From: Oscillospiraceae bacterium
GTDB lineage: Bacteria; Bacillota; Clostridia; Lachnospirales; Lachnospiraceae
NCBI GenBank assembly: GCA_021771715.1
Contig: JAETOO010000004.1
Location: 62,001-126,000, forward strand
Length of the DNA stretch: 64,000 nucleotides
Direction of reading: 5' to 3'
Position numbers and translations under genes: made by a program. Below the pieces are notes generated by a model. The model was not told where the DNA came from, searched no databases, and saw nothing but the letters and a program-made list of their open reading frames with translations. Shown one piece after another: positions 52,381 to 61,555 of the stretch (the first letter of the stretch is position 1; each line of letters starts with the position of its first letter).

Positions 52381-53661
52381 TCAGATTTCCGACTCCCTCT
52401 CTACCTTGATAACGGAGTTCATGTCGTAGAATCCCACCGTGTTCTTGGCCGACACCACCACCAGGCTGCACGCGTCGTACAGTCTGTGGTACACGACAAA
52501 GTCACCGCCCCGGTAGCCCGTCAGGCCGAACGAGATCAGATACTCGCCGCCCTGCAGATCTGCCCTTTGCGTGTAGGTGACGACAAACGTATCCCCCTCC
52601 TCGCCGGCCTCCGTCGTGATCCGCTCGAACATCGTATTCGTCCCTGTGATCTCGGTCCCGCGCATATCCTTGATCGTGAACGCGAAGATCGGGTCCTCGA
52701 TCCGCTCGTGGAACCGCACCCGCACCTTCATCGTGAACTCGCTGCCCTTCTCGATCGTGTTCGTCGGCAGCCCCTTCGCATCGAGCACCATAAACCCGAG
52801 CATCTCCGCGCGCTTGTCCCCGTACTCCAGCGCCGCGGGGTTCATCTCAAACGGCGTAATCCACCCGGCCTTCTTCACCACTTCACCCTTGGACACGCTC
52901 TCCTTCTCCTCGCTGCCCGGCCCCTGGCCGACGAGCAGCTGCTTGTAAAGGTCCACCATCTCCTTGGGCGCTCCCGTCGCTATGACCCGCCCGTGGTCCA
53001 GCAAAATCACACGGTCACAGTACCGGCTGATGCTGCCCAGATCGTGGCTGACGAACAGGATCGTCTTTCCTTCCTTCTTGAACTCCTCGAATTTCCGGTA
53101 GCATTTTGCCTGGAAAAAGACGTCCCCGACCGACAGAGCCTCGTCGACGATCAGGATCTCCGGGTCAATATTGATCGCAACCGCAAAAGCCAGCCGGACA
53201 AACATACCGCTCGAGTATGTCTTGACCGGCTGGTTCACAAACTCACCGATATCCGCAAAGGCCAGAATCGCGTCCAGCCTCTCGTCAATCTCCTGCTCCG
53301 AAAAACCGATCATCGTCCCCTGCAGGTAGACGTTCTCGATTCCGGTATACTCCATGTTGAAGCCCGCGCCCAGCTCCAGGAGCGCAGAAATCCTCCCGTC
53401 CACGGTGACCTCTCCTGCGGTCGGGTTCAGCACCCCGGTGATAATCTTGAGAATCGTCGACTTCCCGGCCCCGTTCGTCCCGATGATGCCGATCGTCTCT
53501 CCCCTGGCCACCTCAAAATTCACATCCGTCAGGGCGTAATGCTCCCGGTAGCACTTTTTCCGCGTCAGCCCCAGGCTCTCCCTCAGTCGGTCGGAGGGCC
53601 TGTCGTAGAGCTTATACATTTTACTCACATGATCCACCCGGATCGCAGCTTTCTTCTCCAT
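52381..53661 (-). CDS. wzt: ABC transporter ATPase, Wzt type with C-terminal sugar-binding domain
   Basis: 426 residues. N-terminal ABC domain: Walker A GTNGAGKST, signature YSSGMFVRLAFA, Walker B ILIVDEALSVGD, H-loop VSHD. From residue ~270 there is a beta-sandwich extension (GFMVLDAKGLPTNTIEKGSEF, ADLQGGEYLISFGLTG) like the Wzt_C domain that reads the modified end of the polymer in E. coli O8/O9a. Transporters without this domain, such as teichoic acid TagH or O2a Wzt, do not need a terminal cap. It works with the permease encoded upstream. Confidence 0.92.
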   Translation of the reverse strand: MEKKAAIRVDHVSKMYKLYDRPSDRLRESLGLTRKKCYREHYALTDVNFEVARGETIGIIGTNGAGKSTILKIITGVLNPTAGEVTVDGRISALLELGAGFNMEYTGIENVYLQGTMIGFSEQEIDERLDAILAFADIGEFVNQPVKTYSSGMFVRLAFAVAINIDPEILIVDEALSVGDVFFQAKCYRKFEEFKKEGKTILFVSHDLGSISRYCDRVILLDHGRVIATGAPKEMVDLYKQLLVGQGPGSEEKESVSKGEVVKKAGWITPFEMNPAALEYGDKRAEMLGFMVLDAKGLPTNTIEKGSEFTMKVRVRFHERIEDPIFAFTIKDMRGTEITGTNTMFERITTEAGEEGDTFVVTYTQRADLQGGEYLISFGLTGYRGGDFVVYHRLYDACSLVVVSAKNTVGFYDMNSVIKVERESEI

Positions 53662-53745
53662 ATCCTATCCTCATCCCCAGCGGGCCCGGCAGCCCTTTTT
53701 TGCATGCAGCCCATGCGGCGCATTTCTCATCCGGACTGTGCGCTT

Positions 53746-54558
53746 CTACAGTACATCCGCGAAATGCACTCTGAGACGTTTAAAGACTGTGCCTCCCAGC
53801 CAGAGAGACCCGGCCACAAAGCACCAGAAGTACAGCGTCCACAGCGGCCTCTCCCAGAACCAGTTTTTGTAGATAAATGCATCGCGATAGCCCGTCACTA
53901 CGTAATAGATCGGATTCAGCTTCAGAATCCTGTGTATCACCGGGTAATTGACCAGCTTGTCCTGGGCCACCCACATGATCGGTGTCAGCCAGACGCCGAT
54001 CTGCAGCCCGATATTGATCATCTGTGAGAGATCGCGGAAAAAGATCACAACCGCACATGTCGCATACGACAGCCCCAGAATCAGCAGGCACAGCCCCGCC
54101 CAGTAATACACAAGCTGCAGATAATACAGATCCGGGAAATACCCGTAAAAGCAGTACAGAACCGTGATAAAGCACACAAAAAACAGGTGGACAAACGCCG
54201 CCGAGATAATCTTCACGATCGGCAGCACGCTGATATTAAAGACGACCTTCTTGACAAGATAGCTGTACTCCAGCATCGCGTTTGTGCCTCCGGTCAGCCC
54301 GTCCTGGAAGAAAAACCACGGCACAATCCCCGCGATCAGATAGAGCACGAACGGCACCGGCAGCGTGTCCTCCCCGCCGCGGAAGCCAACCTCAAAGACG
54401 AACCAGTACACGAGCACCGTCACCACCGGCTGGATGAACGCCCAGACAATCCCGAGGTAAGAGCCCGCATACTTCGTGCGGAAGTCATTTTTTGCAAGTT
54501 TATAGATCATTTTCCGGCTTCTCGCGATCTCCGCCGGAAGTGATGTCTGCTTTTTCAC
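53746..54558 (-). CDS. wzm: ABC transporter permease, Wzm/TagG type
   Basis: 270 residues, six membrane segments, ABC-2 fold with the N-terminal interface helix KMIYKLAKNDFRTKYAGSYLGIVWAF. It forms the channel for export of a lipid-linked glycan. The start is GTG 54558, preceded by AAGGAGATACGGT; no good ATG exists and the longer in-frame reading would run into the promoter. First gene of the polysaccharide operon. Confidence 0.93.
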   Translation of the reverse strand: MKKQTSLPAEIARSRKMIYKLAKNDFRTKYAGSYLGIVWAFIQPVVTVLVYWFVFEVGFRGGEDTLPVPFVLYLIAGIVPWFFFQDGLTGGTNAMLEYSYLVKKVVFNISVLPIVKIISAAFVHLFFVCFITVLYCFYGYFPDLYYLQLVYYWAGLCLLILGLSYATCAVVIFFRDLSQMINIGLQIGVWLTPIMWVAQDKLVNYPVIHRILKLNPIYYVVTGYRDAFIYKNWFWERPLWTLYFWCFVAGSLWLGGTVFKRLRVHFADVL

Positions 54559-54636
54559 ACCGTATCTCCTTCTCCAGCCCGCACAGCGCTCCGCATCCCG
54601 CGGGCACGGCAGCTGTCTGTCAAAAATCTGTGTCTC

Positions 54637-54665
54637 AGTATAGCATTTCCCGCCGTGAAATTCAA
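54637..54665 (-). promoter_or_regulatory. Promoter of the polysaccharide operon
   Basis: Minus-strand TTGAAT, 17-bp spacer ending in TGC, then TATACT (extended -10). The ~70-base leader leads to the wzm GTG. The rest of the gap to 54941 holds GC-rich imperfect stems (for example around 54790-54830) but no clear gene or terminator. Confidence 0.8.
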
Positions 54666-54941
54666 CTGTTCTCTGATGAGGCATTTCTATCAGCGCCAAA
54701 TCCACTGTACTTTCGCCCGTGACGGTTCAGGAAATAATCGCTACCCGGACAGCAGGGACAGTCCTTCTGTTCATTATGAAAAATGTAAGATGCTCTCCTC
54801 GGAGAATCTTTTCCAAGAAGAGCACTCTCTGCTTTTATGCGAATCTGTGACACCAGCCGATTCCTCCGCCACTTCTCCATCCGCAGCAGACAGCCTGATC
54901 TGCCGCCTTCGCATCTGCGGCGTCAACTGACTCCGCCGCCG

Positions 54942-56450
54942 CTACATCTGCGGTACCGGCGTCGGTCTGCTGCTATCCCAGACTGCGTTGACATCGAAGA
55001 GGTCGCTGACCATATCCGGGTTGTAGTACATGCGGTAGCCGTCGAGATTGCGCCGGCCCTGACGCATGTAGTCATTGCCAAACTGCACCCAGCACTTGGA
55101 CGAGTCGACGTTGCAGAAGATGTTAAAGCCCTTACTCTTCATATACGAGAAAAATGCATTTTCGCTCGTGTACGGCTGCCAGTCGCCGATATCGGCCCCG
55201 AACGCGAAGATAATCACGTCCGTATTTCCAACCACCGTCGCCACATTGTCCAGCCAGCGCTGCGTATCCTGCTGTGTCCCGTCAAACCCTTTCACCTGCG
55301 GTGCAATATGCCCCCACGTATGGCTTGCAAATTCCCAGCCCGACGCTTTCATCGCATTTGCCACCGCAGTCGCCTGGTCGACTTCATTCTGCCATGCCGC
55401 CTCATCAAAATCGGGGTGCGCGTCGAAAAACTTCTGCTGGTACTCCGTCACGCGGCCCGGCTCTTTCGTGCGGTACACCTCGTCCGTGCGATACCCGAGC
55501 ACACCCTCGTAGCCGGTCAGCGCAATAATGCCCTTGTGCCCGTGGTAGGAGAAATCCGGATGCTCCTTCACAAAGGTGTCAATCCACGGAACCATGTCGT
55601 AATCTCCGACCGAGATGCTTCCGTCAGCCTCGACGTACGTGTTCTTCACATCCCCGTTTTCGTCGACGATCAGCTTCTGCGCGAAACCGTCACCGTCCAT
55701 ATAGTGGTAATAGCTCACGTCATCCTGCGACAGCACAAACGGTGTCTTGCCCGGCGGCAGCAGAATCTCTCCGCGCGACACGGTGCCGTCCTCGTTGACC
55801 TTGCACATATCATGCAGGCTGACCATCACATAGCCCTTCTCATACATCGACCGGATGATTCCCTCAAACTCACTCATCGTCGTCATGACCTGATTATAGC
55901 CGCCCTCTTTTGCATCTCCGTCGAAGGCCTTCGCCGTATCCTTGATCATCGTGTGAAAAAATACATGTGTGATCTGGTCGACCGGATACGCCGTACACGT
56001 CTGCCGCGTCGCCTCGTATCCTGCCGCTGCGTTCTGCATCTCCTGGCTCCCTGTGTACAGAGAAGAGCTCTTCAGATACTCGATCGCACCCGTGTAGTCA
56101 TACTGCGCCGCCATCTGATCTGCCTGCGCAATCAGCCCCTCAACGCCCGTGCTCCCCGCAGTGCCTGATACGGAAGCCGCGCCTTGTGCTCCCTGCTGTC
56201 CGTCCGTCCCCTCTGCCGGATTCTGCCCCAGCGTTCCGGCATCTCCGGTCTCGTTTTTTACGAGCTGCTGCACCTGCTTCTTTTTGTTCGCGCGATACCG
56301 CTCAAAGCCCGGAATCGCCGCATCCTTGATCAGCACCACCGTTAAAAATACAACGATCAGCACGAGCAGGCAAATGATACACTTCATGATCAGCTCATTC
56401 TTTCGCCTTCTGGCACGCCGCTGCTGCAGCCGTGTCTCTCTTTCGTCCAT
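54942..56450 (-). CDS. Membrane-anchored polysaccharide deacetylase family protein
   Basis: 502 residues: basic cytoplasmic N-terminus, one membrane anchor (MKCIICLLVLIVVFLTVVLI), a disordered Gly/Ala/Gln linker (residues ~70-105), then a NodB-like domain. Metal-site motifs are FVLSQDDVSYYHY (Asp-Asp) and ASHTWGHIAPQ (HxxxH type), both consistent with a CE4 deacetylase, although the sequence is divergent at its C-terminus. It may deacetylate wall glycan or the exported polymer. It lies just upstream of the exporter operon with its own start after AGAAGGGT. Confidence 0.85.
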   Translation of the reverse strand: MDERETRLQQRRARRRKNELIMKCIICLLVLIVVFLTVVLIKDAAIPGFERYRANKKKQVQQLVKNETGDAGTLGQNPAEGTDGQQGAQGAASVSGTAGSTGVEGLIAQADQMAAQYDYTGAIEYLKSSSLYTGSQEMQNAAAGYEATRQTCTAYPVDQITHVFFHTMIKDTAKAFDGDAKEGGYNQVMTTMSEFEGIIRSMYEKGYVMVSLHDMCKVNEDGTVSRGEILLPPGKTPFVLSQDDVSYYHYMDGDGFAQKLIVDENGDVKNTYVEADGSISVGDYDMVPWIDTFVKEHPDFSYHGHKGIIALTGYEGVLGYRTDEVYRTKEPGRVTEYQQKFFDAHPDFDEAAWQNEVDQATAVANAMKASGWEFASHTWGHIAPQVKGFDGTQQDTQRWLDNVATVVGNTDVIIFAFGADIGDWQPYTSENAFFSYMKSKGFNIFCNVDSSKCWVQFGNDYMRQGRRNLDGYRMYYNPDMVSDLFDVNAVWDSSRPTPVPQM

Positions 56451-56644
56451 ACCCTTCTCTTCTTCCTTTCACGCATTCATCCTAACCTCGCCCCTGTTAC
56501 TTTACCCCATCCATGAACTCTCTATTCCCGCATACAACGAACCAGGCAGCCATGCCTGCATAGATATTCGGCAACTGCTGCGAAGATCAAATACCCTGTC
56601 GCTTGCAGCGGGATATTGTATTCCAAGCGGTCAGCTGGATTTGT
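56451..56644. other. Spacer without recognised gene
   Basis: About 190 bases upstream of the deacetylase gene. I see a short CAGGCA/TGCCTG stem (about 56550-56565) and no convincing promoter or gene. Confidence 0.3.
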
Positions 56645-56960
56645 CCAGTCACCCTGTCACTCCGGTCTGCGATTGACCTGCTCCGTCACTCTGCGACTGA
56701 TCCGATACTCAAATCTGCGGCTGACCTGCTCCGTCACTCTGCGCCTAATCTGATGCTCAAGTCTGCGACTGGCCTGCTCCGTCACTCTGTGACTGACCTG
56801 TCCCGTCACTCTGCGGCTGACCTGCTCCGTCACTCTGCGGCTGGCCTGCTCCGTCACTCTGCGCCTGGCCTGCCCCGTCGCTCTGTGGCTGGCCTGCCTC
56901 GTCACTCTGCGACTGACCTGCTGCTCCTGCCTGCGATTGATCCGCTCCGTCACTCTGAGG
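56645..56960 (-). repeat. 24-bp repeats: coding tail plus decayed copies beyond the stop codon
   Basis: GACGGAGCAGGNCAG-type units encode the Gln/Ser/Asp/Gly C-terminal tail (QPQSDGAG). The same units continue for about 110 bases past the TGA at 56757, in the same frame but interrupted by TGA and TAG codons. This indicates that the tail was once longer. Confidence 0.8.
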
Positions 56961-57809
56961 CTGAGTTGACACTCCGGTCTGCGGCTGACCAAGCTGCCGC
57001 TCTGTCTGCGCTGCCATGCGCTCAGAGCCGGTCTGTTTTTTCCCGTTTCCGAGCACCAGCTCATAGATAATGGCCGCAATCAGCAAAACCACCAGCACAC
57101 CCAGAGCTCCCCAGAGCAGTCTGAGCCTTGCCTCATTTTCCTCTCCTCTGCGCCGCTGCGGCTCAGCCTGAAGCCGCGTTCGATCCGGCTCTGCCTCCCG
57201 GCGCGGTCTCCGGTTCCCCTGCTGCGCGCCCGTGTCAGATCTCCGCCCCGGCTGCGGTGCACCTTTCGCTGCGGTGCGCCGCTCCGCGCCCTCCGCAGAC
57301 ACCGCCGGTCGTTTCATGCCCTCCGATGCCACCGGCCGTTTCATGCCCTCCGATGCCGCCGGCCGTTTCATGCTTTCCGATGCCGTCGGCCGTTTCATGC
57401 CTTCCGATGCCATCGGCCGTTTCATGCCCTCCGATGCCGCCGGTCGTTTCATACTCTCCGATGCCACCGGTCGTTTCATGCCTTCCGATGCCGCCGGCCG
57501 TTTCATGCCCTCCGATGCCGTTTTCGACCGCTCCAGAGCTCTCCCCTGTCGCTCCGCTCTCCCCGCTGATCTCCCCGGTGCCTGATCCTCACGTCTCTGT
57601 GACCCGGCAGGCTGTTCCGGCATCCGGTTCTCGCGCCCCTGGAATCCTGAAGGCCGCTCCGGCGCCTGCTGCCCTTCGACCTGGCTTCTCCGCTCGGCGC
57701 CGTCCTTCTGTGTTGCTCCCGGCGCTCCGGTCAGCCCTCTGACCGAGCCGCGGCGTCTGCCGGTATCTTCCCCGTATATCGTAGGCCGTCCTGTACGTCT
57801 CTCCTCCAT
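56757..57809 (-). CDS. Repeat-rich single-span membrane protein of unknown function
   Basis: 350 residues, no family recognised. Residues 1-97 are Arg/Gly/Gln-rich. Residues 98-170 are eight 9-residue repeats MKRPxASE(G/S). Residues ~171-229 are highly basic. One membrane segment (LLWGALGVLVVLLIAAIIYELVL) follows. After it comes an external tail of 8-residue QPQSDGAG repeats. The layout (basic cytoplasmic part, one span, disordered outer tail) resembles wall or division scaffold proteins, but no function can be assigned. The start follows GGGGAGCAGGATT. Confidence 0.75.
   Translation of the reverse strand: MEERRTGRPTIYGEDTGRRRGSVRGLTGAPGATQKDGAERRSQVEGQQAPERPSGFQGRENRMPEQPAGSQRREDQAPGRSAGRAERQGRALERSKTASEGMKRPAASEGMKRPVASESMKRPAASEGMKRPMASEGMKRPTASESMKRPAASEGMKRPVASEGMKRPAVSAEGAERRTAAKGAPQPGRRSDTGAQQGNRRPRREAEPDRTRLQAEPQRRRGEENEARLRLLWGALGVLVVLLIAAIIYELVLGNGKKQTGSERMAAQTERQLGQPQTGVSTQPQSDGADQSQAGAAGQSQSDEAGQPQSDGAGQAQSDGAGQPQSDGAGQPQSDGTGQSQSDGAGQSQT
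57300..57518 (-). repeat. 27-bp tandem repeats encoding MKRPxASEG
   Basis: Eight units of 27 bp, recognised on the plus strand by GTTTCATGCCCTCCGATGCC with few changes. In frame. Confidence 0.88.
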
Positions 57810-57898
57810 AATCCTGCTCCCCTTGTCCTGTCATCCGGCCTTCTGCCTGTCCGTCTCCGGCCGCTCCATCGCTTCTCCTGTACATTCTTCCTAAACTA

Positions 57899-58095
57899 AC
57901 ATGCCTGCTTCGCAGGCACCACTACGCATGAAAGTCGATTGCTCCATGCTTCGCACTCCCGCAATCGCCCCCCAGTATTCGCAATCTGACCTACCGGTCT
58001 GCTTGCTCATACCGGGGGTGCGCCAAATGTCCATAGCCGCTCTCGTGCAAGCACGTCGCAGCTATGCCCACTTGGCTTACTTTCACAGTAAATGA
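57899..58095 (-). ncRNA. Candidate structured leader RNA upstream of the repeat-rich membrane protein
   Basis: Read on the minus strand, nested stems can be drawn: an outer GAAAGT/ACTTTC helix closes (1) GCCAAGTG/CATTTGGC with an inner CATAGC/GCTATG stem and a CGTGC-TT-GCACG hairpin, (2) CCCCCGGTAT/ATACTGGGGG, and (3) CGATTGC/GCAATCG. A separate TGCCTGC-GAA-GCAGGCA hairpin follows. A consensus promoter starts transcription about 10 bases before it. I do not match it to a riboswitch class I know. It could be a regulatory leader, an independent small RNA, or an interspersed structured repeat. Confidence 0.5.
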
Positions 58096-58113
58096 CATTT
58101 TTTGCATACAGTA

Positions 58114-58142
58114 AGCATAGTAGATTGCCCTCTTTTTGTCAA
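58114..58142 (-). promoter_or_regulatory. Promoter for the structured leader and membrane protein gene
   Basis: Minus-strand TTGACA, 17-bp spacer, TATGCT; predicted start near 58107, giving a ~300-nt leader. The stretch 58143-58323 beyond it is A+T-rich and I see no gene in it. Confidence 0.75.
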
Positions 58143-58323
58143 TCTCACCGCCCCTGGCTTTTCTTAAGAATCCATTATTTTTCCTGCCGTTTTTTTATAA
58201 TTTTGTCCACCGAAGACGATCCTTATGATTTCTTTTGTTCAAGTCTCCCAGCAAATGAACCGCTTATTTTTTATGGATTTTGAAAACGCGGAAATCAGGG
58301 AATTAGAACAGTAAATTCTTGAA

Positions 58324-60819
58324 TTACTCAACCGTTTCAATCGAATCTACAATGCTCATTCGGGCTATTTTTCTTAAAGGAATACAAGTCGCCAGCAAAC
58401 AGGCTCCTACGGAAAGAACTGTGGCCTCGGCAATCGGGATAATGGGAACAGATACGAATTGGATTGTATCGGTGGCAGCAGCGTCCACAAAGATTGTGCA
58501 GATATAGCCAACCATATTTCCAATTACCGCTGCAATGATGCCGTAGTAAGCTCCCTCCCACAAAAAGGTTCTGTAGAGGCTTCCTGCATCCATACCAATC
58601 GCACGCTGCACACCGATTTCCATTACCCGCGTGTGAATATTTGTATAGACGGTATTGACGATATTCAAAAGCCCGATCAACCCGACAAATAAAATAAGTC
58701 CCCATGCCAATAATCGAATTTGCTCGAAACTTTCTTCTAATTGCTTGTCTGTTTCCTCATAAGACAGGTAAGTTGTCCCGGGAATATCCTGACAAAGTTT
58801 CTCTACCACAGCGTCAAATAATTCCCTGTCAACATCCTTGTTTAATGTAAGACACATTTCATTGTAAACAGCGCTGCCGGTCAATTCAGGGTAAACACAA
58901 TCTGACACAATCACCTGAACGCCATTTATAAAACCGCTGTTGCCTACACTTACATAACCATCGTACCCATCCAATGTTCTGATAATCGGAATATCCCGGC
59001 CCGCCACAGAAACGGTTTCACCAGACACAAACTTTGTTCGTTTTATTTCCGTATCTCCGTAGCTCAATGCCAGCGGATTTCTCACAATACAGGCAGTCCC
59101 GGATTTCAGGAGGGATAAATCTTCCGCTGAAAGTTCCCCATCCATAAAATAGTCCCAGTATTCCTCATTAAGCCCAGCTACCTGAAATGTTTCTCCAGGC
59201 TGCAGTGCAAATCCGAGTGCAATGTCGGATATTTTGCCCGCATCGTCCGGCTCATAAAGTGAAAACTGTATCGCAGCCACAGAGTTTACAGCATTGTCCT
59301 GACGCAATTCGTTCAAGTCGTCGGCAGAAAATCCCACGGTTTCATTTATTATTGAATAATCACCCAAATGACTATCCTCCATACCGCTTGCCGCGTTTAG
59401 CAAGGAGGTAAAACCTTGCAAGGCTATAAATACAGCGATGCTCATAACCAGCGAAAGAATGGTAATTGCTGTACGCCCTCGGTTACGCTTCAAATTCAGC
59501 CTGGCATAATGCGCCTCAAAGCTGCGGATTTTTTTAGCCTTACGATTTCTGCGTTTGATTTTTGTATTCTGGCCCGACATGGCGACTGTAGGTGATACCT
59601 TAGCGGCATATCGGGCGGCCGGGATCGCTGCAAGGAAGGCAAAAAACAGAGTAATGACTGCGCTCGCCACAAGGAATGGCAGTTTTCCGGAACGATTGGC
59701 CGCAATCAGGCTCTGCAATTCGGATGTGCTCTGCACCATAAATAGTTCAGGGGACAGCAGACTTGTTGCTGCAGTAACAATGCCTTTTGTTGATAAGATA
59801 CCGACAAGCATACCAACCGGAATGCCAATCAGGCACAGAATCAATATCTGTAAGGAAACAATACGATAAAGCTGGCCTTTTTCACTTCCGATAGCCCTCA
59901 ATACACCGTATTCTTTGATTCGCTTTGACACGGATATCTTGAGAATATTATAAATCACTAATCCAGCCGCCAGAAGAATAAGGACACCTACCATGACACC
60001 TGCAAAAACCATAAGCGAAAAACCTGAACTGCTGCTCTCAGAGCTTTCCTGAGCGTCGAACGGTACTTTGCAAGCCTGTAAATAAACCTGATTGTAGGAT
60101 GTGTCCAGCTCATGTATTTGGAATTTATCAATGAAATCATTGACTGTGTCTTGAAATGATTTCTTGTCCGCAGTACGAAAATCAACATTGTAATACAGAT
60201 ATTCCTCTGGCAATAACTGATTGGCCGTGCCGTTTCCGACAATTCCGGTAATTCTGCCATAGGCATACCCAAGGTAATTGCTTTTCGTAATGCCGACCAG
60301 AACAAAATCAGCCGTAAACTCAATGGATGGAGCAATATCATGGCGCAGGGTTTTTGACACAGACAAAGAGATCGTATCACCCACTTTGCCGTCAAAGCCG
60401 AGAAATTGAAGGACATCTTTTGAGAGCGCGATTTCCATCGCAGCCTCCGGTAATCGGCCTTCCTGAATTTGTGAAATTGCCGGATAGGTTTCGAGGCTAT
60501 GATCCACATACTCCGTCAGGCCAAGAGTAAGTTGATTCCCTAAATCCACCGTACCCAAACTGATCTTAGGCCCGATATACGAAAGTCTGGGATCCTCTTT
60601 CAGCTCCGAAAGCTGTTCTCTGGACATTTGCAGGAACGTAGCATACGCTTCACCATTCAAGTTGATCGCCTGCTGTACCCTCATAGCGTTCAAAATACCG
60701 ATCGATTGTCCGACTACAGTGGTTGTAATGGTAGAAAGAATGACCGCAATTAAAATCAAAATGGAAGTGACTTTTTGCGCCAGCAACTCCTTCCATGCGA
60801 GAACACGATAGGATTTCAT
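58324..60819 (-). CDS. FtsX-type ABC transporter permease
   Basis: 831 residues. Ten predicted membrane segments in the arrangement of large FtsX/MacB permeases: one at the N-terminus (~18-40), external domain, three in the middle (~275-400), one at ~450, a second external domain, and three at the C-terminus ([38 protein letters not shown]). The start follows GGAGGTGACTGCAAA and overlaps the ATPase stop codon (ATGA). With the adjacent ATPase and two-component system it probably detects or removes antimicrobial peptides or lipoproteins (inference). It is richer in A+T than the main window. Confidence 0.93.
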   Translation of the reverse strand: MKSYRVLAWKELLAQKVTSILILIAVILSTITTTVVGQSIGILNAMRVQQAINLNGEAYATFLQMSREQLSELKEDPRLSYIGPKISLGTVDLGNQLTLGLTEYVDHSLETYPAISQIQEGRLPEAAMEIALSKDVLQFLGFDGKVGDTISLSVSKTLRHDIAPSIEFTADFVLVGITKSNYLGYAYGRITGIVGNGTANQLLPEEYLYYNVDFRTADKKSFQDTVNDFIDKFQIHELDTSYNQVYLQACKVPFDAQESSESSSSGFSLMVFAGVMVGVLILLAAGLVIYNILKISVSKRIKEYGVLRAIGSEKGQLYRIVSLQILILCLIGIPVGMLVGILSTKGIVTAATSLLSPELFMVQSTSELQSLIAANRSGKLPFLVASAVITLFFAFLAAIPAARYAAKVSPTVAMSGQNTKIKRRNRKAKKIRSFEAHYARLNLKRNRGRTAITILSLVMSIAVFIALQGFTSLLNAASGMEDSHLGDYSIINETVGFSADDLNELRQDNAVNSVAAIQFSLYEPDDAGKISDIALGFALQPGETFQVAGLNEEYWDYFMDGELSAEDLSLLKSGTACIVRNPLALSYGDTEIKRTKFVSGETVSVAGRDIPIIRTLDGYDGYVSVGNSGFINGVQVIVSDCVYPELTGSAVYNEMCLTLNKDVDRELFDAVVEKLCQDIPGTTYLSYEETDKQLEESFEQIRLLAWGLILFVGLIGLLNIVNTVYTNIHTRVMEIGVQRAIGMDAGSLYRTFLWEGAYYGIIAAVIGNMVGYICTIFVDAAATDTIQFVSVPIIPIAEATVLSVGACLLATCIPLRKIARMSIVDSIETVE

Positions 60820-61490
60820 TTTGCAGTCACCTCCGAAAGAACACCATCCACGATCATAAACTGCCGGTCTGCCATTCGCGCAATCCGACTGTCATGCGTA
60901 ATGACAACAAGCGTTTTGCCCATCTTCTTCCAGATATGTTGCAGCATTTCCATAACTTCTCCGCCGCTCTTGCTGTCCAGGTTGCCCGTCGGCTCATCGG
61001 CAAAAATAACATCCGGCTTTGCGATCAAAGCCCGCGCAATGGCAACACGTTGTTGCTGGCCGCCGGAAAGTTCATGGGGCAGGTGTGTCAGCCGTTCACG
61101 GATTCCCAACAAGTCTGTGAGTTGCTTTAGATACGTTTCATCCGGCTGCCGTTTGTCCAACAGCAAGGGCATGACAATATTCTCCTCTGCGGTCAGGACG
61201 GGAAGCAGGTTGAATTGTTGAAAGATAAAACCAATGCGCTGACGCCGAAAAGCAGATCGTTCTTTGTCGTTAAAGCGATAGATGTCTTTCCCGTCATACG
61301 TCAGGCTGCCGGAAGTTGGCCGGTCCAATCCGGACAATAAATGAAGCAGGGTACTCTTCCCGCTTCCTGACGGCCCCATGATGGAAATAAAATCGCTTGC
61401 TGCAATTTCAAGGTTGGCTTTATCAAGCGCAACAACGCGGCTCTCACCGCTGCCGTAGATTTTGGACAATTCTTTTGCCTCAATGTTCAT
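60816..61490 (-). CDS. ABC transporter ATP-binding protein, LolD/MacB type
   Basis: 224 residues with Walker [11 protein letters not shown]-loop [10 protein letters not shown], signature [15 protein letters not shown], Walker [13 protein letters not shown] and H-loop THD. It partners the FtsX-type permease, with a 4-base ATGA overlap. ATG 61490 follows AAGGAG. A longer in-frame ATG at 61565 lies upstream of the promoter. Confidence 0.95.
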   Translation of the reverse strand: MNIEAKELSKIYGSGESRVVALDKANLEIAASDFISIMGPSGSGKSTLLHLLSGLDRPTSGSLTYDGKDIYRFNDKERSAFRRQRIGFIFQQFNLLPVLTAEENIVMPLLLDKRQPDETYLKQLTDLLGIRERLTHLPHELSGGQQQRVAIARALIAKPDVIFADEPTGNLDSKSGGEVMEMLQHIWKKMGKTLVVITHDSRIARMADRQFMIVDGVLSEVTAK

Positions 61491-61523
61491 AAAAAGCACT
61501 CTCCTTATCTGTGTGATACGGAG

Positions 61524-61555
61524 AGTGTAAAACAGAAATCTCAAAAAACGCTCAA
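61524..61555 (-). promoter_or_regulatory. ABC operon promoter with response-regulator box
   Basis: Minus-strand direct repeat TTGAG-N6-TTGAG (61540-61555; 11-bp period), 10 bases, then a -10 TACACT (61524-61529). No good -35 is present, as expected for an activated promoter. The block overlaps the last codons of the histidine kinase gene. An identical 20-base stretch stands before the response regulator gene. Confidence 0.75.

Noticed and set aside
58324-60819. Bacitracin-type BceB permease
   Set aside because: Length (831) and two external domains fit MacB/FtsX-type permeases better than the ten-span BceB with one large loop, so I did not use that name.
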